Assembly: GCA_946627575.1 (NCBI GenBank)
Contig: CAMOVS010000054.1
Span: 1-7,397 of the forward strand
Direction of reading: 5' to 3'
Length of the DNA: 7,397 bases
DNA from: an uncultured Lachnospiraceae bacterium
GTDB taxonomy: Bacteria; Bacillota; Clostridia; Lachnospirales; Lachnospiraceae
Position numbers and translations under genes: made by a program. The notes below the pieces were generated by a model, which ran no database searches, was not told the DNA's origin, and saw only the letters and a list, made by a program, of their open reading frames with translations. This document shows positions 1 through 5,996 of this stretch, piece by piece (the first letter of the stretch is position 1; every line of letters starts with the position of its first letter).

Positions 1-977
1 TTCGCTGCTGCCTTCTTTGCCGGCGTTTTTCTGGCAGCTGCGGCCGATTTGGTCTTTGAACCTGTCTTGCTAGCTGATGCCGTCTTCTTCTCGCTTGTCG
101 CCGCCGGCTGTGTCTCTGCCTGATTCTTTGCTTTCACCGACGCACCGCTGGCTTCCGGCGTGGTTTTTGGCTTTGCCACCTTGAACATAAAGGATTTGGT
201 TCTGGATAGTCTGCTTCTTGGATCCTTAACCGTTACCTTGACTTTATATTTTCCCGGTTTTTTGCTGTTTATTTTCCCCTTAACTTTTATATGTTTTTGC
301 AGGAGTTTGGTGGAAGTTACCTGGGATTTGACTTTAACCAGATTCTTGATATCCACAGCCGCTCCATAGGGGATGGCTTTCTTCCCGGCTGCACTTTTTT
401 TGAGAGTCGGCCGGTAAGGGTTTTTCTTGCTGGGGTCCGTGGGATCCCAGTTGTATTTCTTTTTGGTGGACATAAGGATCTTGCTGTAGGTCGGCTTCTT
501 GAGTTTTCTTGATTCGCCGATGATAACCTTGGTCCCGCTTCTGCAATTTTTATAGATCCAGCAGGCATCTCCGCAGGCCAGACGGACACAGCCCATGGAG
601 GCCTGAGTGCCCAGCTGGTTAAAGGCTTTGGTGGGAACCGCTTTGTTGCTCCAGGCACAGGCCGGAACGGAATGAAAGAGAACATGTCCGGTAATCCTGC
701 TGCAGTACTGACCGTAATGGCCCTGATAGAGGGCATGCCAGCGATACTTTTCCCCTATATAGAAAGTTCCGGCCGGAGTGCCGTAGCCTCTTCCGGTGGA
801 ACAGTACATGGACCGTACAACTTTGCCGCTGCTTCGCCGGACCACATTGACGATATTGGATGAACGATTGACGTAGATCACGTATTTACTTGCAGCATCT
901 GCCTGCACCCGTCCCGGCAGCCCCCAGGCCAGCAGCGCCAGCAGGACCAGGGCACAAAACACTGTTTTCTTCTTCAT
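1..977 (-). CDS. Secreted L,D-transpeptidase (YkuD family), C-terminus cut by window edge
   Basis: Probable cell-wall enzyme that makes 3-3 (mDAP-mDAP) peptidoglycan cross-links or attaches proteins to the wall, outside the membrane. About 325 codons are visible with no stop before the edge. Residues 1-26 form a signal peptide (MKKK, then a hydrophobic core, cleavage likely after VQA26). The YkuD domain spans about residues 30-153. It has the TPAGTF stretch near residue 70, His102 in LFHSVP, and the catalytic motif S127-M-G-C130-V-R132. Besides Cys130 the domain has six further cysteines (59, 92, 107, 135, 139, 145), which could form disulfides. Residues about 206-268 look like a small beta-rich Ig-like domain. 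From about residue 269 the chain is Lys/Ala/Ser/Thr/Pro-rich low complexity, probably disordered and wall-binding. The start is set by GGAGG six bases upstream. The gene is divergent from the VOC-PBP unit. The family call is firm; the substrate is inferred. Confidence 0.93.
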   Translation of the reverse strand, partial: MKKKTVFCALVLLALLAWGLPGRVQADAASKYVIYVNRSSNIVNVVRRSSGKVVRSMYCSTGRGYGTPAGTFYIGEKYRWHALYQGHYGQYCSRITGHVLFHSVPACAWSNKAVPTKAFNQLGTQASMGCVRLACGDACWIYKNCRSGTKVIIGESRKLKKPTYSKILMSTKKKYNWDPTDPSKKNPYRPTLKKSAAGKKAIPYGAAVDIKNLVKVKSQVTSTKLLQKHIKVKGKINSKKPGKYKVKVTVKDPRSRLSRTKSFMFKVAKPKTTPEASGASVKAKNQAETQPAATSEKKTASASKTGSKTKSAAAARKTPAKKAAA

Positions 978-983
978 GGCAAA

Positions 984-988
984 CCTCC
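984..988 (-). promoter_or_regulatory. Ribosome binding site of the L,D-transpeptidase gene
   Basis: On the minus strand GGAGG lies six bases before the ATG at 977. It fixes this ATG as the start, and a complete signal peptide follows directly. Confidence 0.85.
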
Positions 989-1017
989 GTGTCGCTTTTT
1001 GTGTCCATATTATCTTC

Positions 1018-1046
1018 ATTATATCTCATACTACTATTATTTAGGC
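1018..1046 (-). promoter_or_regulatory. Candidate promoter of the L,D-transpeptidase gene
   Basis: A perfect TATAAT on the minus strand (1018-1023) lies about 40 bases before the start codon. The hexamer 17 bases upstream (GCCTAA, 1041-1046) is a poor -35. The A-rich minus strand just beyond it (1061-1104) could act as an UP element that compensates. Chance TATAAT matches are common in AT-rich DNA, so this is tentative. Confidence 0.4.
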
Positions 1047-1169
1047 TCCTGCGCAATCAATTTTTGTCTTTTTTCTTTCAATTTCCTTTATTTTTTCTTT
1101 TTTTAACACAACCCTAACAGAATTGTAAATGAAGATCAATCATTTAAACATCAGGCCTTGTCCCTGCAT

Positions 1170-1199
1170 TTGCCAAAGCTCACGGGGGTATGTTATGAT
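1170..1199 (+). promoter_or_regulatory. Sigma-A-type promoter of the VOC-PBP unit
   Basis: The -35 box TTGCCA (1170-1175) and -10 box TATGAT (1194-1199) each match consensus at five of six bases. The spacer is 18 bp, and a TG one base before the -10 box makes it an extended -10. Transcription should begin near 1206, giving a leader of about 114 nt before the VOC start codon. It is the best plus-strand promoter I see, and I find no good one in the 34-nt gap before the PBP gene, so it probably drives both. Confidence 0.65.
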
Positions 1200-1303
1200 A
1201 CAACAAGTGAATGCAATAGCAACTAAAAATGACAGCACGGTCAAGGGAAAATATAACTTGAATTCCGGGAGAATGCTGCTCCCCTATATCTGAATATCAG
1301 ATG

Positions 1304-1311
1304 AGAAAGGA
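1304..1311 (+). promoter_or_regulatory. Ribosome binding site of the VOC gene
   Basis: AGAAAGGA ends eight bases before the ATG at 1320. A small potential hairpin (ATCTG-AATAT-CAGAT, 1288-1302) ends just upstream of it. Confidence 0.7.
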
Positions 1312-1319
1312 TTTACCAT

Positions 1320-1685
1320 ATGATCGAATTTGCACATTTTAATTTTAATGTACTGGATCTGGAAAAGAGTATCGCCTTTTACAAAGAAGCGATCGGGCTT
1401 GAAGTTGTCCGTACCAAGGAAGCTTCCGACGGCAGACATAAGATCGTCTATCTTAGTGACGGGAGAACCGGCTTTCAGCTGGAGCTGACCTGGCTTAGAG
1501 ATATGGACAGGCCCTACAATCTTGGCGATGAAGAATTCCACCTGGCCTTTGTGACAGATGAGTTTGACGCCTTCCACAAAAGACATGAGGAGATGGGATG
1601 TATCTGCTTTGAAAATCCTGACATGGGGATCTATTTTATCAATGATCCTGACGGGTATTGGATTGAGATCGTCCCGGTTCGCTAA
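1320..1685 (+). CDS. Glyoxalase I-like VOC-fold metalloenzyme
   Basis: A 121-aa cytoplasmic protein of the vicinal oxygen chelate (VOC) superfamily, closest in pattern to lactoylglutathione lyase (GloA), which isomerises the thiol hemithioacetal of methylglyoxal. Both beta-alpha-beta-beta-beta modules are present. All four expected metal ligands can be placed: His6 (FAHFNFNV), Glu55 (QLEL), His74 (EFHLAF) and Glu116 (DPDGYWIEI). They match H5, E56, H74 and E122 of E. coli GloA in order and spacing. The DLEKSIAFY and DPDGYWIE stretches are typical of the family. The length is slightly under that of E. coli GloA (135 aa). Most clostridia lack glutathione, so the true thiol cofactor or substrate is uncertain and no symbol is given. 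It is the first gene of a probable two-gene transcript with the downstream class A PBP. Confidence 0.9.
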   Translation: MIEFAHFNFNVLDLEKSIAFYKEAIGLEVVRTKEASDGRHKIVYLSDGRTGFQLELTWLRDMDRPYNLGDEEFHLAFVTDEFDAFHKRHEEMGCICFENPDMGIYFINDPDGYWIEIVPVR

Positions 1686-1699
1686 ATTTATCTTTATAT

Positions 1700-1704
1700 A
1701 GGAG
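1700..1704 (+). promoter_or_regulatory. Distant ribosome binding site of the class A PBP gene
   Basis: AGGAG is the only good Shine-Dalgarno match upstream of the PBP, but it lies 15 bases before the ATG at 1720, longer than the usual 5-10. The reading frame is closed by a TAG at 1699-1701, and no in-frame ATG, GTG or TTG lies between. The next ATG (1730) is out of frame, so the start at 1720 stands despite the spacing. Confidence 0.55.
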
Positions 1705-1719
1705 CTGATTACCACTAAT

Positions 1720-4365
1720 ATGATATATAATGAAAAGTCGATCACCGGGAAGCGTAAGAAACTATACGCTTCCAAAACCCGGGTTCGGACTGCTGCTGCA
1801 GCAATAGTTTTCTACCTGTTCTTTTTCCTGGTGCTTTTCTTAGGCATCGGATCAGCTGGTTTTCTCTATGGATCTTTCCGGGGAATCCTCAAGGATATTC
1901 CCAAGGAGTATTCTCTGGAGCCTAAGGAAACCATGACCATGATTTATGATGACCAGGGACATGATGTTCAGCAGCTGTCTGATTATTATTCCAAACGTAT
2001 TATCGTAGATGACGCACCGGACAATCTGAAGAATGCATTTATCGCGATCGAGGATGAGCGCTTTTACGAGCATAACGGCATCGACCTGCGGGGAATCATC
2101 CGGGCCCTCATTACCGACATGAAGAGCGGTGCTCCCAGTCAGGGAGCCAGCACCATCACTCAGCAGCTGATCAAGAACAATGTATTTGACACAGGCCGGG
2201 AAAGGCACTTTATCTCCAGGCTGCACCGGAAGATTCAGGAACAGTGCATGGCCCTTGATGTAGAACGTCAGTACAGCAAGGAAACCATCCTGATGAATTA
2301 CCTGAACACGATCAACCTGGGCAAGGGCAATCTGGGCGTGGAGTCTGCTGCCGATTATTATTTCGGCAAGCATGCTGCCGACCTGACCCTGGGAGAGTGC
2401 GCTGTCCTGGCCGGCATCACCAAGAATCCTTCGGCACTGAATCCTGTGGATTATCCGGAGGCCAATGATGCCAGGAGGAAGCTGGTTCTTCAAAAGATGT
2501 ACGACCTGCGCTTCATCACCAGCGACCAGTACCAGACTGCTCTGAATGAAGATGTGTACTCCGAGATTGCCATCAATACGGAACGGCAGAAAACTCAGGC
2601 CGTATATTCTTATTTCACGGATGCCCTGATCACCCAGCTGGTGGAGGACCTCCAGGAGCAGAAAAAATATACCCAGGCCGAGGCCTACAACCTGGTCTAT
2701 CGGGGAGGCCTGCGGGTATATTCCACTCAGGATTCCGATATGCAGACCATCGCGGATTCCGTAATTAACAATAAGGATAATTATCCTGCCAATACCCGCT
2801 ATGATCTTGAATATGAGCTTATAGTGACCCGGGCAGACGGATCCGAAGAGACCTTCTCTGAACTGGATGTCCGCAACTACTTCCGGAAAAAGAAGAAGAA
2901 TCCGTCCTATAAGACCACCTACAAGTCCCTGGAAAAGCTGAATAAGGCAGCCGCCAAGTTCAAAAAAGCTACCGTCAAGGAAGGGGATACGGTGAATGCG
3001 GAAAACATTCACTATGTTATGCAGCCTCAGCTCTCCTACTCCATGATTGACCAGAAAACCGGCCAGGTCAAGGTCCTGGTTGGCGGTCGGGGAGAGAAAA
3101 AAGATGATCTGGCTCTGAACCGTGCTACAGCGGTCAAGAGACAGCCGGGTTCCACCTTCAAGATTCTTTCGGCCTATGCGCCCGCCATGGATTCAGGACA
3201 GATCACTTTGGCTTCCGTATTTGAAGACGCTCCCTACAAGTACAAGGGAGGGAAAAAGGTAGATAATTTCAAGAAAGGGCATTATGAAGGTATGACCACC
3301 GTCCGTGATGCCATCATTGATTCCAATAATATCGTAGCCGTCAAGACCCTCACAAAAATCACGCCCCAGGCAGGCTTTGACTACCTTCAGAAGCTGGGCT
3401 TCACCACCCTGGTGGCCAGCCGGACCGGGGAGAGCGGAGGACTTGAAAGTGATATTCACCAATCCCTGGCCCTGGGCGGCATCACCGATGGAGTCACCAA
3501 TCTTGAGCTTACCGCTGCCTACGCTTCCATAGCCAATCAAGGCAATTATAATAAACCGATCCTTTATACAAAGGTAACGGACAGCGACGGGAAGGTGATT
3601 CTGGAGAATAAAAGCAGCCCGGTCAAAGTGATGGAGGAGTCCACGGCATGGCTTCTGACCGATGCCATGGAGGATGTTGTATCGGAAGGAACCGGGACCG
3701 AGGCCCAGCTGGATTCCAGCATGGCAACGGCCGGCAAGACCGGAACCACCTCCAACAACTATGACTACTGGTTCTGCGGCTATACGCCTTACTATACCGC
3801 TTCCATCTGGACAGGTTTCGATTACAATACCAGTATGGAAAATGATAGCGACTTCCACAAGGTAATCTGGAAAAAGATCATGGACAAGGTCAACTCTTCG
3901 AAGAAATTGAAGGTGAAGGATTTCCCTTCCTGTGACAACATCGAGAAGAAAACCATCTGTATGAAGTCCGGCAAGCTTCCCATCGATCATGTATGCTCTG
4001 ATGATCCGGAGCATTCCATGGTCCGCACGGAATACTTTGCCAAAGGAACCGCGCCCAAAGATACCTGCGATATCCATGTAGCAGTCAAGCTATGCTCCGC
4101 CAGCAAGCATGTCGCCGGCAAATATTGTCCGAATACTTACCGGCGTGTATACCGCAGGCAGAAGAAAGGGGCCTCCAAAAAGACAGCGGACGCTGCTTAT
4201 TTCCTGACCTTTGATCCAAAAACCTATGTCTGCACCACCCATACCAAAGCCTGGAAGGAGGAGCAGGATCGAAAGAAGAAGGAAGAGGAAGAAAAGAAAA
4301 AACAGGAGCAGCAGCAGAATCAGCAGCAGCTCCCCAACGGGTTGATCCCCGGTGCAAAAGAATAG
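1720..4365 (+). CDS. Bifunctional class A penicillin-binding protein (PBP1A type)
   Basis: An 881-aa membrane-anchored peptidoglycan synthase that polymerises lipid II into glycan strands and cross-links stem peptides outside the membrane. A basic cytoplasmic tail precedes one membrane segment (about residues 27-50). The GT51 glycosyltransferase domain follows, with catalytic Glu111 in EDERFYEHNG, the GASTITQQLIKN motif at 142-153, and second Glu174 in RKIQEQ. A lysine-rich linker (about 350-430) leads to the transpeptidase with all three motifs: S478-T-F-K481 (acylated serine), S535-N-N537 and K673-T-G675. Beyond it, residues 738-838 carry seven cysteines, partly arranged as two similar CX8CX10-11C modules. 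The last 35 or so residues are Lys/Glu- then Gln-rich. No key residue is missing, so it should be active and beta-lactam sensitive. The VOC gene ends 34 nt upstream; a strong terminator follows. Confidence 0.97.
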   Translation: MIYNEKSITGKRKKLYASKTRVRTAAAAIVFYLFFFLVLFLGIGSAGFLYGSFRGILKDIPKEYSLEPKETMTMIYDDQGHDVQQLSDYYSKRIIVDDAPDNLKNAFIAIEDERFYEHNGIDLRGIIRALITDMKSGAPSQGASTITQQLIKNNVFDTGRERHFISRLHRKIQEQCMALDVERQYSKETILMNYLNTINLGKGNLGVESAADYYFGKHAADLTLGECAVLAGITKNPSALNPVDYPEANDARRKLVLQKMYDLRFITSDQYQTALNEDVYSEIAINTERQKTQAVYSYFTDALITQLVEDLQEQKKYTQAEAYNLVYRGGLRVYSTQDSDMQTIADSVINNKDNYPANTRYDLEYELIVTRADGSEETFSELDVRNYFRKKKKNPSYKTTYKSLEKLNKAAAKFKKATVKEGDTVNAENIHYVMQPQLSYSMIDQKTGQVKVLVGGRGEKKDDLALNRATAVKRQPGSTFKILSAYAPAMDSGQITLASVFEDAPYKYKGGKKVDNFKKGHYEGMTTVRDAIIDSNNIVAVKTLTKITPQAGFDYLQKLGFTTLVASRTGESGGLESDIHQSLALGGITDGVTNLELTAAYASIANQGNYNKPILYTKVTDSDGKVILENKSSPVKVMEESTAWLLTDAMEDVVSEGTGTEAQLDSSMATAGKTGTTSNNYDYWFCGYTPYYTASIWTGFDYNTSMENDSDFHKVIWKKIMDKVNSSKKLKVKDFPSCDNIEKKTICMKSGKLPIDHVCSDDPEHSMVRTEYFAKGTAPKDTCDIHVAVKLCSASKHVAGKYCPNTYRRVYRRQKKGASKKTADAAYFLTFDPKTYVCTTHTKAWKEEQDRKKKEEEEKKKQEQQQNQQQLPNGLIPGAKE
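4271..4332 (+). repeat. Homopurine and CAG-rich low-complexity tract in the PBP 3' end
   Basis: Bases 4271-4302 are an unbroken run of 32 purines coding the Lys/Glu stretch. A CAG-rich stretch to about 4330 codes the Gln stretch near the C-terminus. Such tracts are prone to replication slippage, so this tail may differ in length between strains. It lies outside the catalytic domains. Confidence 0.6.
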
Positions 4366-4379
4366 AAAACCGAACCGAA

Positions 4380-4413
4380 AAAAGAAGCTGTCGCTACTGC
4401 GACAGCTTCTTTT
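4380..4413. terminator. Bidirectional intrinsic terminator between convergent genes
   Basis: A perfect 15-bp inverted repeat with a 4-nt loop (TACT): the right arm begins GCGACAGCTTCTTT at 4399. The plus strand ends in TTCTTTT then ATT. The minus strand continues from the stem into TTCTTTTTT, because the left flank is A-rich. It lies 14 nt after the PBP stop and about 80 nt beyond the stop of the convergent TPR gene, so it can end transcripts from both sides. Confidence 0.9.
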
Positions 4414-4492
4414 ATTGTATCCGTTATTATCCATCTGTAAGATGTCTGGTTATTCTGCCAGGGCTATCCCCCTGCACTGAGCTTCCGGGATG

Positions 4493-5968
4493 CTATTCTT
4501 CCTCACTGCTCTCACTATCCTCACTGCTCTCGCTATCCTCACTGCTCTCGCTGTTCGAATCTCCCTTATGCTTGGCTGCCTCGTTGATGGCATCCTCCTT
4601 CAGAAGCTCCAGACCGTAATTGGCCGTCTTGATGATCAGTTCATTGTTGCCGGACTCGTTGATAATCTCATAGAAATCTTCCTTGGCTTCGTCGGTTCGA
4701 TCCAGCTGCTTCTTGCACATACCGATATAGTATAGCGTGTCGTAATCCTGCTTATACTTGTAGGAGTCTTCCAGATCCTCCAGGGCATCCGCATACTTGT
4801 AGCTGTTATACTTGGAGACGCCGCTGTTCTTCAGATCGGAACCGGCACTCTCAAAGGCCTTTTCACTCATCTCATCATACATCTTTCTGGATGTGCTGGA
4901 GGGGAGATCCTTTTTGGACACCTTGGAAAGATGCTTGGAGCACTCGATATAGTCATTCTGATAGAAGGCCTTGCTGGCTTTGAGCATGCTGTCATACATA
5001 CTGTCCTTGCCATTGGTGGACTCGTAGACAGAGAGGCTGTTCTTCAGGTCCTCGTTCTCATCCTCCAGAGACTTTTTCTTGTTCTTCAGCTCGCTGATCT
5101 CAGAGTCTTTTTCGTTCTCCATCTGGGTATATTCCTTCTGAAGAGCCTTATAGTCTACGCTGGCCCCCGCCCGGACACTGGGGATGACCAGGACAAACAT
5201 GGCGATAACTCCGATAGCCAGTCCTATAATCATGTAGACAAACTGCTTCCAGGTCTCCTTGTTGGGATCCTCATAGTGGTCTACCGGACGGACATTCTTA
5301 AGATTGTCATTGTCCGGCCGCATGGATTCCGTAGTCACCATGGCCACAGCAGCCTGGGGATCTTCTCCCAGTTCCCTCAGGTATCTTCTGGCTGTCGTAT
5401 TGTACTGGTCGATAGACAGGGCATGTCTCAGGTCAACCTTGGCGGCATCCATATCCCCGGCTCTCATATGGAGAAGGGCAAAAAGAAGGTGCCCCCTTAC
5501 AAAGTTAGGAGTAATGGACAGAACCTTCTTGATCTGAATCATGGCCAGGTCATCGCTGCCCTGCTTGGCATAGGAGAGGGCAAGGTTGAACTTCTTACTG
5601 CTCTCATTGATCTGCTCGAAGACCGCCGGATGCTCTTCCATCTCCTTGACGTAGAGAGAAGCTGCATTCTCTTCTACCGGATTCACCTTAAGACTGATCT
5701 TCCACTGCTTATAGGCTTTGCCCCCTTCTCCCAGCTCCTGATAGACCAGACCCAGCAGATTGCGGGCATTCTTATGTTCCTTATTGTAAGAGAGAGCCTT
5801 GGCCAGCATGGTCTCTGCCCCGGACAGGTCTCTCATCTGGGCCTTCTCCAGACCCAGGTTATAATAATAATCAGCTGTATTAAGAGCCCGGGCAATGTGC
5901 CGGTTGTCAAAGCCGCAGACATTGCAGAACTCTTCAGCAAGATTTTTCCCACATTTTATACATCTCAT
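4493..5968 (-). CDS. Zinc-ribbon, TPR and coiled-coil membrane protein of unknown function
   Basis: A 491-aa protein I cannot assign to a named family. In order: a zinc ribbon (C3-X2-C6, C15-X2-C18); about four TPR-like helical hairpins (residues 32-65, 66-99, 124-157, 158-190); a polar linker; one membrane segment (about 243-263). After it come a Lys/Glu-rich coiled coil (about 274-315), more TPR-like helices (about 323-455), and an acidic tail with three S-E-S-S-E-D/E units (473-490). The likely topology is zinc ribbon and first TPR block inside, coiled coil and second TPR block outside, since there is no signal peptide. It would then link cytoplasmic and wall-side partners. The start has AGGAGG six bases upstream. 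It is the last gene of the folC operon and converges on the PBP gene. The domain order is clear; a role in envelope assembly is inference. Confidence 0.9.
   Translation of the reverse strand: MRCIKCGKNLAEEFCNVCGFDNRHIARALNTADYYYNLGLEKAQMRDLSGAETMLAKALSYNKEHKNARNLLGLVYQELGEGGKAYKQWKISLKVNPVEENAASLYVKEMEEHPAVFEQINESSKKFNLALSYAKQGSDDLAMIQIKKVLSITPNFVRGHLLFALLHMRAGDMDAAKVDLRHALSIDQYNTTARRYLRELGEDPQAAVAMVTTESMRPDNDNLKNVRPVDHYEDPNKETWKQFVYMIIGLAIGVIAMFVLVIPSVRAGASVDYKALQKEYTQMENEKDSEISELKNKKKSLEDENEDLKNSLSVYESTNGKDSMYDSMLKASKAFYQNDYIECSKHLSKVSKKDLPSSTSRKMYDEMSEKAFESAGSDLKNSGVSKYNSYKYADALEDLEDSYKYKQDYDTLYYIGMCKKQLDRTDEAKEDFYEIINESGNNELIIKTANYGLELLKEDAINEAAKHKGDSNSESSEDSESSEDSESSEEE
4500..4553 (-). 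repeat. Three 18-bp tandem repeats coding an acidic Ser/Glu tail
   Basis: Plus-strand units at 4500-4517, 4518-4535 and 4536-4553 each begin TCCTCACTGCTCTC. Units 1 and 2 differ at one base, and units 2 and 3 differ only at the last base. In the protein they give consecutive S-E-S-S-E-D/E hexads at the extreme C-terminus of the TPR protein. The near identity at the DNA level, including codon choice, suggests recent duplication by slippage. A repeat length divisible by three keeps the frame if copy number changes. Confidence 0.85.
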
Positions 5969-5974
5969 GATCGT

Positions 5975-5980
5975 CCTCCT
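5975..5980 (-). promoter_or_regulatory. Ribosome binding site of the TPR gene
   Basis: A full AGGAGG on the minus strand lies six bases before the ATG at 5968, in the 28-nt gap after the small acidic ORF. It supports separate, strong initiation of the TPR protein and places the zinc ribbon at the very N-terminus. Confidence 0.85.
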
Positions 5981-5996
5981 GATGGCTTCTGCAGGC

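Larger units (their letters stand above)
978..1319. other. Divergent intergenic region between the L,D-transpeptidase and VOC genes
   Basis: This 342-bp gap holds no convincing gene on either strand. From left to right it contains the transpeptidase RBS, a TATAAT box for the leftward gene (1018-1023), and a T-rich (plus strand) tract at 1061-1104. A short dyad TAAATGA-N7-TCATTTA follows at 1126-1146, then the rightward promoter (1170-1199). The remaining 114 nt or so is a leader with three small potential stems (1241-1261, 1267-1283, 1288-1302) ending at the VOC RBS. I recognise no known riboswitch class in it. Confidence 0.7.

Noticed and set aside
317..736. A 139-codon open frame on the minus strand within the L,D-transpeptidase gene
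   Set aside because: It is in a different frame on the same strand as the YkuD domain, whose SMGCVR active site and signal peptide are clear.
1229..1261. A 10-codon leader peptide before the VOC gene
   Set aside because: There is no RBS, no run of regulatory codons and no attenuator hairpin with a T-tract after it.
1284..1775. A 163-codon open frame on the minus strand over the VOC gene
   Set aside because: The plus-strand frame carries all four VOC metal ligands and an RBS. The antisense frame spans the VOC-PBP junction without any recognisable domain.
1852..3012. A 386-codon open frame on the minus strand opposite the PBP gene
   Set aside because: It lies entirely within the PBP coding frame with its confirmed catalytic motifs. 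Its translation is a Gly/Leu/Ile-rich sequence without a recognisable domain or RBS, typical of antisense shadows.
3193..4077. A 294-codon open frame on the minus strand opposite the PBP transpeptidase domain
   Set aside because: Same situation: it mirrors codons of the SXXK, SXN and KTG region, and its own translation shows no domain.
4294..4303. A programmed frameshift site in the A-rich PBP tail
   Set aside because: The AAAAAAC run is not in the phase needed for a -1 slippery heptamer (the zero frame reads AAA AAA CAG), and the gene ends normally soon after.
4500..4553. A CRISPR-like or regulatory repeat array
   Set aside because: The 18-bp units are directly adjacent without spacers, and they are in-frame codons of the TPR protein's C-terminus.
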